Assembly: GCA_021324095.1 (NCBI GenBank)
Contig: JAJPJT010000039.1
Coordinates: 1-48,517 of the forward strand
DNA from: Gammaproteobacteria bacterium
GTDB taxonomy: Bacteria > Pseudomonadota > Gammaproteobacteria > Xanthomonadales > Rhodanobacteraceae
DNA: 48,517 nt
Reading direction: 5' to 3'
Shown: positions 9,078-16,249 of the stretch, in pieces
How positions within the stretch are numbered: the stretch's first letter is position 1
Layout: every line of letters starts with the position of its first letter
Notes under the pieces: model-generated
What the model was told of the DNA's origin: nothing
Databases searched by the model: none
Seen by the model: only the letters and a program-made list of their open reading frames with translations
Made by a program: the position numbers and the translations under genes

Positions 9078-10660
9078 GGCTGCGTCTCCAGCGTGGACCG
9101 CGCAACCGCGAGGTCGTCGAACGGACGCTTGACGCCCGCGGTTTCCTGGTACGTCTCATGGCCCTTGCCCGCGATCAGGATTACGTCACCCGCACCGGCT
9201 TGGCCGATGGCGAGCGCAATCGCGCGGGCACGGTCGCGTTCCACCAGCGCGCGTTCGGGCGCGCTCATCCCGGCGACGATCTGCGCGACGATTGCATCGC
9301 CGTCTTCGCCGCGCGGATTGTCGTCGGTGACGATCACGACGTCGGCGAGCCGTTCGGCGATCGCGCCCATCACCGGACGCTTGCCTGCGTCGCGTTCGCC
9401 GCCGCAGCCGAACACGCAGACCAATTTCCCTTCGCAGTGTGCGCGCAGCGTTGCGAGCACCTGCTCCAGCGGGTCGGGCTTGTGCGAATAGTCGACGACT
9501 ACCAGCGGCGCGGCGCCACCGCCCAGACGATTCATTCGGCCGGCGATCGGCTCCAGTGCTTCGAGCGCGCTGCTGATCCTGTCGAACGGTACTTCGAGCG
9601 CGCCCAGCACGCCTGCCACCGCCAGCAGGTTCGCCACGTTGAAACGGCCCAGCAGGCGGCTGTGCACGGTGCCCGCGCCCCACGGCGTGCTCAGCCGGAA
9701 ATCGATGCCGTCGGCGTGAAGGTGCACGTCGGTGGCACCCACATCGGCGTCGGCGGAGTCGATGCCGTACCGCAGGATTTGCTGTTTCTGTCCCCGGGGC
9801 TGGGTCCCGGCCATTCCCTGGCCGGGATGACGACCGATTTCTTTCGCAAATTTTGTCGCAAGTTCGCGCCCGAACGGATCATCGACATTGATCACCGCGC
9901 CGCGCAGATCCGGCCATGCAAACAGCCTGGCCTTGGCCGCGCCGTACGCTTCCATCGTGCCGTGGTAATCGAGATGGTCGCGGGTGAGGTTGGTGAACAC
10001 GGCGACATCGAAGTGCACGCCATCGACACGGTGCTGGTCGAGCGCGTGCGAGGAAACTTCCATCGCAACGTCGGTCGCGCCTGCCTCGCGGAATTCCGCC
10101 AGCAATCCGTGCACGCGGATCACGTCGGGCGTGGTGTGTTCGCCGGCCCGGATCGCGCCGTGCAGGCCCGCGCCCAGCGTGCCGATCGTCGCCGCGCGCC
10201 TGCCGAGATGCGCGAACGCCTGCGCCAGCATCTGCACCGTGGAGGTCTTGCCGCTGGTGCCGGTGACGCCGATCACCGTCATCGACGCCGATGGATCGTC
10301 GTAGAAGCGAGCGGCGATGGCGCCGAGATGGGTGCGGAGGTTGTCGATCCAGACAACGGGGGTGGGGGCCGGGGGCTGGGGGCTGGGGACATCAACGACA
10401 GGAAGCTCGGCTCTTACGCCCCCAGTCCCCAATCCCCAGCCCCGATCTTCTGCCGCTCCTTCAGCCAGCACCACCACCGCACCTTGCTCGATCGCCGTAT
10501 CCGCGAACTCGATCCCGTGATGCTTCGCGCCGGCCAGTGCCATGAACGCGTCGCCGGGCTGCACGCTGCGCGAATCCAGTGTCATGCCGGATACGACGAT
10601 GTCGCCCTGCGCAGGCAATGCGATCCCGCGCAGCAGGTCATCGAGGCGCCGTGCAGTCAT
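9071..10660 (-). CDS. murE: UDP-MurNAc-tripeptide synthetase MurE (meso-DAP type) with two repeat inserts
   Basis: Adds the third amino acid to UDP-MurNAc-L-Ala-D-Glu. The motif DDNPRGED near residue 447 marks the meso-diaminopimelate-specific form. P-loop TGTSGKTST is near residue 135. The frame has 529 aa against 495 in E. coli. The excess is explained by two in-frame insertions: a heptamer-repeat segment at about residues 72-104 (10350-10445; GWGLGTGG, then PSPQPPAP) in the N-terminal domain, and a hairpin element at 9789-9832 (about residues 277-291, HPGQGMAGTQPRG). All core motifs are intact, so I expect an active enzyme. ATG 10660 overlaps the ftsI stop as ATGA. Confidence 0.95.
   Translation of the reverse strand: MTARRLDDLLRGIALPAQGDIVVSGMTLDSRSVQPGDAFMALAGAKHHGIEFADTAIEQGAVVVLAEGAAEDRGWGLGTGGVRAELPVVDVPSPQPPAPTPVVWIDNLRTHLGAIAARFYDDPSASMTVIGVTGTSGKTSTVQMLAQAFAHLGRRAATIGTLGAGLHGAIRAGEHTTPDVIRVHGLLAEFREAGATDVAMEVSSHALDQHRVDGVHFDVAVFTNLTRDHLDYHGTMEAYGAAKARLFAWPDLRGAVINVDDPFGRELATKFAKEIGRHPGQGMAGTQPRGQKQQILRYGIDSADADVGATDVHLHADGIDFRLSTPWGAGTVHSRLLGRFNVANLLAVAGVLGALEVPFDRISSALEALEPIAGRMNRLGGGAAPLVVVDYSHKPDPLEQVLATLRAHCEGKLVCVFGCGGERDAGKRPVMGAIAERLADVVIVTDDNPRGEDGDAIVAQIVAGMSAPERALVERDRARAIALAIGQAGAGDVILIAGKGHETYQETAGVKRPFDDLAVARSTLETQPC
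9789..9832. repeat. Palindromic repeat inside murE
   Basis: An 8-bp perfect stem CCCGGCCA / TGGCCGGG with a TTCCC loop lies at 9806-9826, flanked by CCCCGGGG and GTCATCCCGG-like sequence. It sits in frame within the central domain of murE. The CATCCCGGCC...GGCCGGGA type is a familiar dispersed repeat in proteobacterial intergenic DNA. Confidence 0.65.
10350..10445. repeat. G-rich heptamer repeat inside murE
   Basis: Plus-strand GGGGGCT and GGGGACA units at about 10358-10390 are answered by CCCCAGTCCCC and ATCCCCAGCCCC at 10420-10445, an inverted arrangement around a short spacer. The element is read in frame by murE on the minus strand and contributes about 32 residues rich in Gly, Pro and Ser. 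Same family as the other heptamer elements in this window. Confidence 0.8.
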
Positions 10661-12480
10661 GGCGTGCCTCCCCGCGCTGCGCGCGGAGCGACTGCCGCCG
10701 CAGCGGGCTGCGCGGGCGGCGGAGCCGGAGGGACAGGCGCCGGTATTACGGGCCCGCCTGCATACCACTGCTTCACGTTGTCGGGTGGAACGTCGAGCAG
10801 ACGCAGCGCGCCGGTCATCACTTCGCTGAAGACCGGTGCCGACACCATCCCGCCGAAATATTCACCGCCGTGTCCGCCGGCGTCGCGGATGATCACCACC
10901 CCGACCAGGCGCGGATCGCTGGCCGGCACGATGCCGCAGAACAGGGCGGCGTAGCGGTTGCGCGAATACCCACCCGCAATCGCGAGATGCGCGGTGCCGG
11001 TCTTGCCGGCGACCGTGTAATCGGCGATCGCCGCTTGCGGCGCGGTGGCCGGAGGCGGGCCCACCACCGTGCGCAGCATCGCCATGACTTCATTGGCGAT
11101 GTTCTCGGGTTCGACCCGCACCCCCGGATTGTCGTCGCCCTTGATGAACGTCGGCGAATGTTTGATGCCGCCATCGGCGATCGCCGCGTAGGCTTGCGCG
11201 AGCTGCAGCGCCGTCACGTTGAGGCCGTAGCCGAATGCAATGGTTGCCTTGACGAAATCGCCCCAGGTGCGCGGCGGCGGGATGTAGCCACCCACTTCGC
11301 CCGGGAATCCGCTGCCGGTGCTCGCGCCGAAGCCGAACTGGTGCAGGACCTTGTCCATCTGCTGCGGCGTGAGCGTCAGCGAAATCTTCGAGGCACCGAC
11401 GTTGCTCGAATACGTGATCACGTGGGTCACATCGATGCGACCGTTGTCGCGGTCGTCGCGAATCAAATGGCCGTCGATCGTGAAGGTGCCGGGGCTGGTA
11501 TCGAGCATCGTCGTCGGCGTCCATCTGCCCGATTCCAGTGCGGTCGTGATCGTGAACGGCTTCATCGTCGAACCCGGCTCGGTCACGTCCGTGACCGCGC
11601 GGTTGCGGCGCTGCGCGGGATTGCTGTTCTCGAGATCGTTGGGGTTGTACGACGGCACGTTGACCATCGCGAGGATCTCGCCGTTGCGCGGGTCGAGGAT
11701 CACCATCGAGCCCGAAGCGGCGTGGCGCTTGACCACGGCGTCGGTGAGCGCCTGGTAGGCGAGGTACTGGATGCGGCTGTCGATGCTGAGCGTCAGGTCG
11801 TGTCCGGGAACCGGCGCGCGGATCTGCTCGACGTTCTCGACGATGTGGCCGAGGCGGTCGCGGATCACGCGTTTCTCGCCGGGCTTGCCCGCCAGCCAGC
11901 CGTCGTAGGCGAGTTCCAGCCCTTCCTGCCCGTGGTCGTCGATGTTGGTGAAGCCCAGCACGTGTGCAGTCGCGGCGCCGTCGGGGTAGTAGCGCTTGTA
12001 TTCGCGTTGCGCGTTCACGCCGGGAATGTCGAGCGCGAGGACCGCCTTCGCCGCATCGGGCGGCATCAGCCGGCGCAGGTACACGAATTCGCGCCCGCTG
12101 CGATTCTGCAGTTTTCGGGCCAGATCGACGGCGTTGACCCCCAGCGCCTTCGCCAGCTCGGGGATGCGGTCCGCGTGCTGAAGCAATTCGTCCGGATTCG
12201 CCCACAGCGAAAGCATCGGCGTCGAGACCGCAAGCGGTACGCCATTGCGGTCATAGATCGTGCCGCGCGATACGGGGATCTGGACTTCGCGCAGGAAGCG
12301 CGCGTCGCCCTGCTGCTGCAGGAACGCCTGATGCACGACCTGCAGGTCGACCGCGCGCGCGATCAGGCCGAGCGCCGCCACCGACAGCACGCCAATCACC
12401 AGCGCCAGACGCTTGCGCGTGTCCGGACGCCGCCGGCGCGGCGGTTGCGAGATGGTTTCCACGGGCCGGTGCCGTTTCAT
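10657..12480 (-). CDS. ftsI: Septal peptidoglycan transpeptidase FtsI (PBP3)
   Basis: Class B penicillin-binding protein that cross-links septal peptidoglycan with FtsW. 607 aa: basic cytoplasmic tail, one membrane helix at about residues 25-45, a PBP dimer domain beginning VSRGTIYDRNG, and a transpeptidase domain with the active-site tetrad STMK near residue 303, SSN near 357 and KTGTA near 492. The C-terminus has a Pro/Ala-rich tail of about 35 residues after the catalytic fold, longer than in E. coli. Start ATG 12480 and the stop both take part in ATGA overlaps, with ftsL and murE. Confidence 0.97.
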   Translation of the reverse strand: MKRHRPVETISQPPRRRRPDTRKRLALVIGVLSVAALGLIARAVDLQVVHQAFLQQQGDARFLREVQIPVSRGTIYDRNGVPLAVSTPMLSLWANPDELLQHADRIPELAKALGVNAVDLARKLQNRSGREFVYLRRLMPPDAAKAVLALDIPGVNAQREYKRYYPDGAATAHVLGFTNIDDHGQEGLELAYDGWLAGKPGEKRVIRDRLGHIVENVEQIRAPVPGHDLTLSIDSRIQYLAYQALTDAVVKRHAASGSMVILDPRNGEILAMVNVPSYNPNDLENSNPAQRRNRAVTDVTEPGSTMKPFTITTALESGRWTPTTMLDTSPGTFTIDGHLIRDDRDNGRIDVTHVITYSSNVGASKISLTLTPQQMDKVLHQFGFGASTGSGFPGEVGGYIPPPRTWGDFVKATIAFGYGLNVTALQLAQAYAAIADGGIKHSPTFIKGDDNPGVRVEPENIANEVMAMLRTVVGPPPATAPQAAIADYTVAGKTGTAHLAIAGGYSRNRYAALFCGIVPASDPRLVGVVIIRDAGGHGGEYFGGMVSAPVFSEVMTGALRLLDVPPDNVKQWYAGGPVIPAPVPPAPPPAQPAAAAVAPRAARGGTP

Positions 12481-12749
12481 TCGTGGATCATCTCCACGCT
12501 GGACGCAGGCGGACTGATCATTTCGAGCTGGCCGCGGGCGACCTCCTCGATCCGCGACGGACTGGCCCAGGTGGCCTGCTCGAGTTCGAGCCGGCCGAAC
12601 TCGACGTTCAGCGCGTCGCGCCGGTTTTGCAGTTTCGACAGTTCGACAAAAGCGACACGATCCTGATGGCGCGCCCACACCACCGCGATGCCGCTGGCCA
12701 CCACGGCCAACAGCAGGACGCCCACCGCGAGGATGCCGATCACCTTCAT
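12477..12749 (-). CDS. ftsL: Cell division protein FtsL
   Basis: Small bitopic membrane protein that forms the FtsQLB complex activating FtsWI. 90 aa: a membrane helix at about residues 4-25 followed by a periplasmic coiled coil (LSKLQNRRDALNVEFGRLEL) and the conserved RIEEVARGQLEM region. Sequence conservation in this family is low; length, topology and the position between rsmH and ftsI make the call. Both ends are ATGA overlaps. Confidence 0.93.
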   Translation of the reverse strand: MKVIGILAVGVLLLAVVASGIAVVWARHQDRVAFVELSKLQNRRDALNVEFGRLELEQATWASPSRIEEVARGQLEMISPPASSVEMIHE

Positions 12750-13705
12750 GCCCCGGCTCCCGACAACACGCGTTCCGCGATGCGCAACACCGCGGAGCGC
12801 GCGCGTGGATTGCGCGCGATTTCATCGGCGTCCGGCATCTGCGCGCGACCGACGGCACGCAAAGGCGCCGCGGCCGTGGGCGGCGGGGGCAAGCCGCGCC
12901 GCGCCTGTGCCGGCTGCGGGCCGCGGATGAATTGCTTGACGATCCGGTCTTCGAGCGAGTGGAAACTGATTACCGCGAGCCGACCACCGGATTTCAGCAT
13001 CGCCGTTGCAACCGGCAGCGCGCGTTCCAGCGAGCCGAGTTCGTCGTTGACTTGCAGGCGCAGCGCCTGGAACGTGCGCGTCGCCGGGTGCTTGTTGCGC
13101 TCGCGCCGGCCGATCGTGCGCTCGATCAACTCCGCGAGTTCGCGCGTCGTGCGGACCGGCGACTCCGCCCGGCGCGCAACGATCGCGCGTGCGATGCGGC
13201 GGCTCATCCGTTCTTCGCCGTAGCGGAACAGCACGTCCGCGATTTCCCGCTCATCTGCGCGCGCGAGAAACTCCGCCGCGCTCTCGTCGACGGTCGGGTC
13301 CATGCGCATGTCGAGCGGCGCATCCGATTGGAACGAGAAGCCCCGTGCGGCGTCGTCGAGTTGCGGCGACGACACGCCAAGATCCAGCAACACCCCGTCA
13401 AGGCCGGTGTTCACCTCGTTCCACTCGCCCATTTCGGAAAAGTTCGCGTGGCGAATGGCTACGCGCGGATCGTCGCCGAATGCTTGCCGGGCATGCGCGA
13501 TGGCCGCGGGATCGCGATCCATCAGCAGCAGACGACCTTCGGGTCCCAGCCTTTCGAGAATCGCGCGCGCGTGCCCACCGCGGCCGAAAGTGCCATCCAG
13601 GTAGCGCCCTTCCGCGCGCACCGCCAAGCCGGCGAGTACGGCTTCCCGCATCACCGGGATGTGCTGGAGCTCCCGACCGGCCGTCATCACCCGCGTCCCA
13701 TCCAT
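12746..13705 (-). CDS. rsmH: 16S rRNA (cytosine-1402-N4) methyltransferase RsmH
   Basis: SAM-dependent methyltransferase acting on C1402 of 16S rRNA in the P site; the same nucleotide is 2'-O-methylated by RsmI, encoded nearby. About 319 aa. SAM-binding motif YLDGTFGRGGHA near residue 37, LLDLGVSSPQLD, FSFQSDAPLDMRMDP, and ISFHSLEDRIVKQF near the end are all typical. Start taken as ATG 13705 (MDGTRVM), preceded by a GGTAAAG-like site; ATG 13687 is equally possible. The gap to mraZ is about 107 bp. Confidence 0.96.
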   Translation of the reverse strand: MDGTRVMTAGRELQHIPVMREAVLAGLAVRAEGRYLDGTFGRGGHARAILERLGPEGRLLLMDRDPAAIAHARQAFGDDPRVAIRHANFSEMGEWNEVNTGLDGVLLDLGVSSPQLDDAARGFSFQSDAPLDMRMDPTVDESAAEFLARADEREIADVLFRYGEERMSRRIARAIVARRAESPVRTTRELAELIERTIGRRERNKHPATRTFQALRLQVNDELGSLERALPVATAMLKSGGRLAVISFHSLEDRIVKQFIRGPQPAQARRGLPPPPTAAAPLRAVGRAQMPDADEIARNPRARSAVLRIAERVLSGAGA

Positions 13706-13812
13706 CAGCTTTACCCGCGCACGCTTCGCATGCCGCGCATGCCGCTTGCGCCGTCCGCATCCCGCCCGTGTCATCCGGCCCGGCGTCGATCGCCGTCCGC
13801 CGAACGCCCGTA

Positions 13813-14259
13813 TCACAACTTGAGTCCCGCCATTTCCTCGCTGATTTCCTCCTCGCCGATCGTCTGCCGGATCTTGGCGAGGTGGGCCTGCTCGCTCCAC
13901 AATTCGAACTTGTTGCCCATGCCGAGCAGCACGGCTCTTTTGTCGATCCCGGACGTCGCACGCTGGCTGGCTGGCAGCAACACGCGGGCTGCGCCATCCA
14001 GCTCCACCTGAGCCGCGGCCCCGATCAGCTTCAGCACCAGATCGCGATGCGAGCGCTTGACGCTGGACAGCGCGCTGACGTCGTCGCGCACGCGCTCCCA
14101 CTCGGGCAGCGGAAACAACCAGAGGCAACCCTGTTCGAACGGGTTGTACGTGACGACCAGATGGTTGTTGCAGGCGCGCGCCAGCGGCTCGCGGTAGGCC
14201 GTGGGAATGGCCAGCCGCCCTTTGTCGTCCACACTGATTGCGGTTTCACCTTGGAACAT
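13813..14259 (-). CDS. mraZ: Transcriptional regulator MraZ
   Basis: First gene of the dcw operon. MraZ forms rings of SpoVT/AbrB-type double domains and in E. coli represses its own promoter by binding GTGGG-containing direct repeats. 148 aa from ATG 14259 (MFQGETAISVDDKGRLAIP), with the second domain at RVLLPASQRATSGIDKRAVL; E. coli MraZ has 152 aa. A longer reading frame exists upstream, but it would run through the boxes at 14272-14306, so the MFQG start is preferred. Confidence 0.95.
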   Translation of the reverse strand: MFQGETAISVDDKGRLAIPTAYREPLARACNNHLVVTYNPFEQGCLWLFPLPEWERVRDDVSALSSVKRSHRDLVLKLIGAAAQVELDGAARVLLPASQRATSGIDKRAVLLGMGNKFELWSEQAHLAKIRQTIGEEEISEEMAGLKL

Positions 14260-14271
14260 GCGACTAGTCTT

Positions 14272-14306
14272 CCCACGTTTTCCCACAAAACTACACGCGG
14301 GCCCAC
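14272..14306 (-). promoter_or_regulatory. MraZ-type operator: GTGGG boxes at 10-bp steps
   Basis: On the minus strand, GTGGG pentamers lie at 14302-14306, 14282-14286 and 14272-14276. The intervening slot at 14292-14296 is GTGTA, a degenerate box. The four positions are therefore spaced exactly 10 bp apart, on one face of the helix. In E. coli MraZ binds three such boxes in front of mraZ. The array begins 13 bp upstream of the mraZ ATG, which is consistent with autoregulation. Confidence 0.8.
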
Positions 14307-14333
14307 CTTAGTCGCAGCAGGTGAGACTGTCAA
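14305..14333 (-). promoter_or_regulatory. Candidate mraZ (dcw operon) promoter
   Basis: A perfect TTGACA (-35) lies at 14328-14333 on the minus strand. A 17-bp spacer leads to TAAGGT at 14305-14310, a weak -10 that overlaps the first MraZ box. The placement fits a promoter occluded by MraZ. The -10 matches TATAAT in only 3 of 6 bases, so its exact position is uncertain. Confidence 0.5.
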
Positions 14334-14895
14334 GAAAATTTCGCTTTTAGATCAATGGGAAAGGCGCAGTTCTGACTGAATTTCAGGCGTTCTCTCAGCT
14401 ACCTTCGCAAGGTTGTTGAATCCAAAAGCTTTCACTGAGCGAGGGATTTTCGAAATCCGTCGATTAGCCACCCCGGAGGCGTTCCATCGCTGCAATCGAT
14501 TCAGCAACCGGCAGGTTTTGGAGAGACTCCGGAGAATCGGATCGCCGATGAGATCGTGTTGCACTGCAGCATCGCGGGACCGGGCTTCAGAAGTCAGGTC
14601 GAGCGGAGCTTTCTCGGCGAGCCACGCCCCTCGAGCAGCGAGCATGGACGCGAGCTTTTGCGAAAAGTCAGGCCATGGATGGCCGCTCTGTTCAAAGCTC
14701 TCTCGGAAAGTCAGGCCAGGGATGGCCGAGTTGGTGTGGCGAACGCTGCCCGCTCGTCGCTTGACGAAGCCACATGGACACGAGCTTTCGTGAAAAGTCA
14801 GGCCAAGGATGGCCGAGGTAGTGTTGATGACCGACGAACCTGCATACCCGCAGCCCCACAACGAAATGGCGAGCAGGGATGCGAGCAAAAACAAT
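14334..14895. other. Gene-poor stretch between mraZ and rnpB
   Basis: No gene I can support lies here. The part at 14340-14580 is visibly less GC-rich than its surroundings. It has an open minus-strand frame ending at 14352 whose residues match no family I know, and that frame runs back through rnpB, so it has no credible start. The part at 14644-14817 carries three copies of the GAAAAGTCAGGCC repeat, listed separately. It could be a decayed gene. Confidence 0.5.
14644..14817. repeat. Three copies of a GAAAAGTCAGGCC-type palindromic repeat
   Basis: Copies lie at 14644-14685, 14701-14729 and 14772-14817. Each has a core AAAGTCAGGCC, three variable bases, GATGGCC; the first and third also share ATGGAC(G/A)CGAGCTTT upstream. 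The core contains the inverted pair GGCC(A)TGGATGGCC. A copy in the opposite orientation lies at 18942-18970, and GGCCATCCATGGCC-like cores lie near 29448 and 29539. The spacing is irregular, so this is not a CRISPR array. Confidence 0.75.
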
Positions 14896-15249
14896 GGAGT
14901 CGGCCTGTAAGCCGGGTCCTGTGCGCCTTGCGGCGTGACAGTCATTCCTCTCGACCAGACGTCGCCGACTGGCTCAAGCAACCAACCCGGGAACGGTGCG
15001 GGCCACACCATCGTTCCCCTATTTGGTCTTGCTCCGGGTGGGGTTTGCCGTGCCGGTCGGTTGCCCGACTCGCGGTGGGCTCTTACCCCACCGTTTCACC
15101 CTTGCCGGCCTTTCGGCTTAGGCGGTCTACTCTCTGTTGCACTGTCCGTCGGCTCGCGCCGCCCAGGCGTTACCTGGCACCCTGCCCTCTGGAGCCCGGA
15201 CTTTCCTCGGCGTTCGTGGACGAACGACGCGACTGTCCGGCCGACTCCG
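14896..15249 (-). ncRNA. rnpB: RNase P RNA (M1 RNA, bacterial type A)
   Basis: Catalytic RNA that removes 5' leaders from tRNA precursors together with the RnpA protein. The minus strand begins GGAGTCGGCCGGACAGTCGC and contains the universally conserved GAGGAAAGTCCGGGCTCC, then CAGGGTGCCAGGTAACGCC. The 3' part has AACCCCACCCGGAGCAAGACC, and the RNA ends GGCCGACTCC, which pairs perfectly with the first 10 nt to form helix P1. Length about 354 nt. The tract TTGTTTTT follows at once on the minus strand (14886-14893), suggesting that P1 plus the U tract end transcription. The order rsmI-rnpB-mraZ is as in Pseudomonas. Confidence 0.96.
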
Positions 15250-15255
15250 AGTGAA

Positions 15256-15261
15256 AGTATA
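15256..15261 (-). promoter_or_regulatory. Candidate -10 box of rnpB
   Basis: TATACT on the minus strand ends 7 bases before the predicted first nucleotide of the RNase P RNA, the right distance for a sigma-70 -10 element. No good -35 hexamer lies at 16-18 bp; TTGATA at 15284-15289 is 22 bp away, which is too far. Confidence 0.5.
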
Positions 15262-15324
15262 GGGGCGAGAGATCAGGGACGAGTATCAAAACGCCTGAAC
15301 GAGAGGCGCCAAACGCAAATCTCG

Positions 15325-16170
15325 CTACTCGTCCCTCGTCCCTCGCCCCCCATACAGCGTCTTCCGCGGCGCGCCGCTGATCGCAGCGGCCAATTTCGCA
15401 GCCTGGGCTGGCGCCAACTCCTCCCGCAATAACGCGTAGACGCGGCGGCCTTCCGCGAGTTTGGCATCGGCTTCTTCGCCGTGTCCCGCCACCACGAGTA
15501 CGCATTCGCCGAGGCGCTGTTCGGGATCGATCGCGACGCGTTCGGCAATTTCGCCGAGCGCCGCACCAAGGCAGGTTTCATGCACCTTGGTCAGTTCGCG
15601 CAGAAGCCGCGCTTCACGTTGCGCGCCGAAGGTGTCGCGCAAGTCCGCGCAGCACTCGACGATGCGATGGGAAGATTCATAGATCACCAGCGTGCGCGGT
15701 TCGTTGGCAAGCTCGCGCAATCGCACACGGCGCGCGGCGGCTTTCGCGGGAAGAAATCCCTCGAACACGAAGCGATCGCTGGGCAAGCCTGCGACCGACA
15801 AGGCGGCGATCGCTGCACACGCGCCTGGAACGGGGGACACGGCGATCCCGGCCTCGCGCGCAGCGCGCACCAGCCGGAAACCCGGATCGCTGATGAGCGG
15901 CGTGCCGGCATCCGAGATCAGTGCAATGTCCGCGCCTGACTGCAATTTCGCGATCAGCGATGCCACGGCCGCGCGTTCGTTGTGCTCGTGCAATGCGGCA
16001 AGCGGCGTCGTGATACCGAAATGCTGCAGCAGCGATCGACTGTGGCGCGTGTCTTCGGCGGCGATTACCGTCGCAGTGCGCAGCACTTCGACCGCGCGCG
16101 GCGACAGATCACCGAGATTGCCGATCGGGGTGGCGACCACCGAAAGCACTCCAGACTTGCCGGCATTCAT
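15325..16170 (-). CDS. rsmI: 16S rRNA (cytidine-1402-2'-O) methyltransferase RsmI
   Basis: Tetrapyrrole-methylase-fold enzyme that 2'-O-methylates C1402 of 16S rRNA, the same base that RsmH modifies. 281 aa. Typical motifs: LSVVATPIGNLGDLSPRA at the start, AEDTRHSRSLLQHFGI, LISDAGTPLISDPG, VPGACA and FEGFLP. The last residues (RGTRDE) are encoded by the edge of a TCGTCCC-type repeat at 15261-15352, so the C-terminus has probably been altered by the repeat. ATG 16170 (MNAGKSG) is preceded by an AGGGG site. Divergent from lpoA. Confidence 0.96.
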   Translation of the reverse strand: MNAGKSGVLSVVATPIGNLGDLSPRAVEVLRTATVIAAEDTRHSRSLLQHFGITTPLAALHEHNERAAVASLIAKLQSGADIALISDAGTPLISDPGFRLVRAAREAGIAVSPVPGACAAIAALSVAGLPSDRFVFEGFLPAKAAARRVRLRELANEPRTLVIYESSHRIVECCADLRDTFGAQREARLLRELTKVHETCLGAALGEIAERVAIDPEQRLGECVLVVAGHGEEADAKLAEGRRVYALLREELAPAQAAKLAAAISGAPRKTLYGGRGTRDE

Positions 16171-16180
16171 GTTGCAGCCC

Positions 16181-16208
16181 CTGACCTCGCAAATCGATCC
16201 GCTATCAT
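16181..16208 (+). promoter_or_regulatory. Candidate lpoA promoter
   Basis: In the 79-bp gap between divergent rsmI and lpoA, CTGACC (-35 like, 16181-16186) and TATCAT (-10 like, 16203-16208) are separated by 16 bp on the plus strand. TATCAT matches the consensus in 5 of 6 bases. It would start transcription about 35 bp before the lpoA ATG. Confidence 0.4.
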
Positions 16209-16249
16209 CGCCCAAACCGGAACGCGCGGCTGGCGCGCATGGAAAGCAC

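Noticed and set aside
9158..10954. Long open frame on the plus strand opposite murE and ftsI
   Set aside because: High GC content gives long antisense frames; the protein has no motifs and is Arg/His-rich, and the minus-strand genes are unmistakable.
10579..12666. 695-codon plus-strand frame opposite ftsI
   Set aside because: Shadow of ftsI; composition is typical of antisense translation in GC-rich DNA.
14413..14793. Plus-strand 126-codon frame between mraZ and rnpB
   Set aside because: Its second half is simply the translation of the GAAAAGTCAGGCC repeats; no family resemblance and no good start signal.
14644..14817. Possible CRISPR-like array
   Set aside because: Only three imperfect copies of different length and uneven spacing, dispersed elsewhere in both orientations; no cas genes.
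14352..15011. Minus-strand 219-codon frame
   Set aside because: It begins inside rnpB and runs through the repeats; only the last 80 residues lie in non-repeat DNA and they match nothing I know.
15284..15289. TTGATA as -35 of rnpB
   Set aside because: 22 bp from the -10 box, outside the working range for sigma-70.
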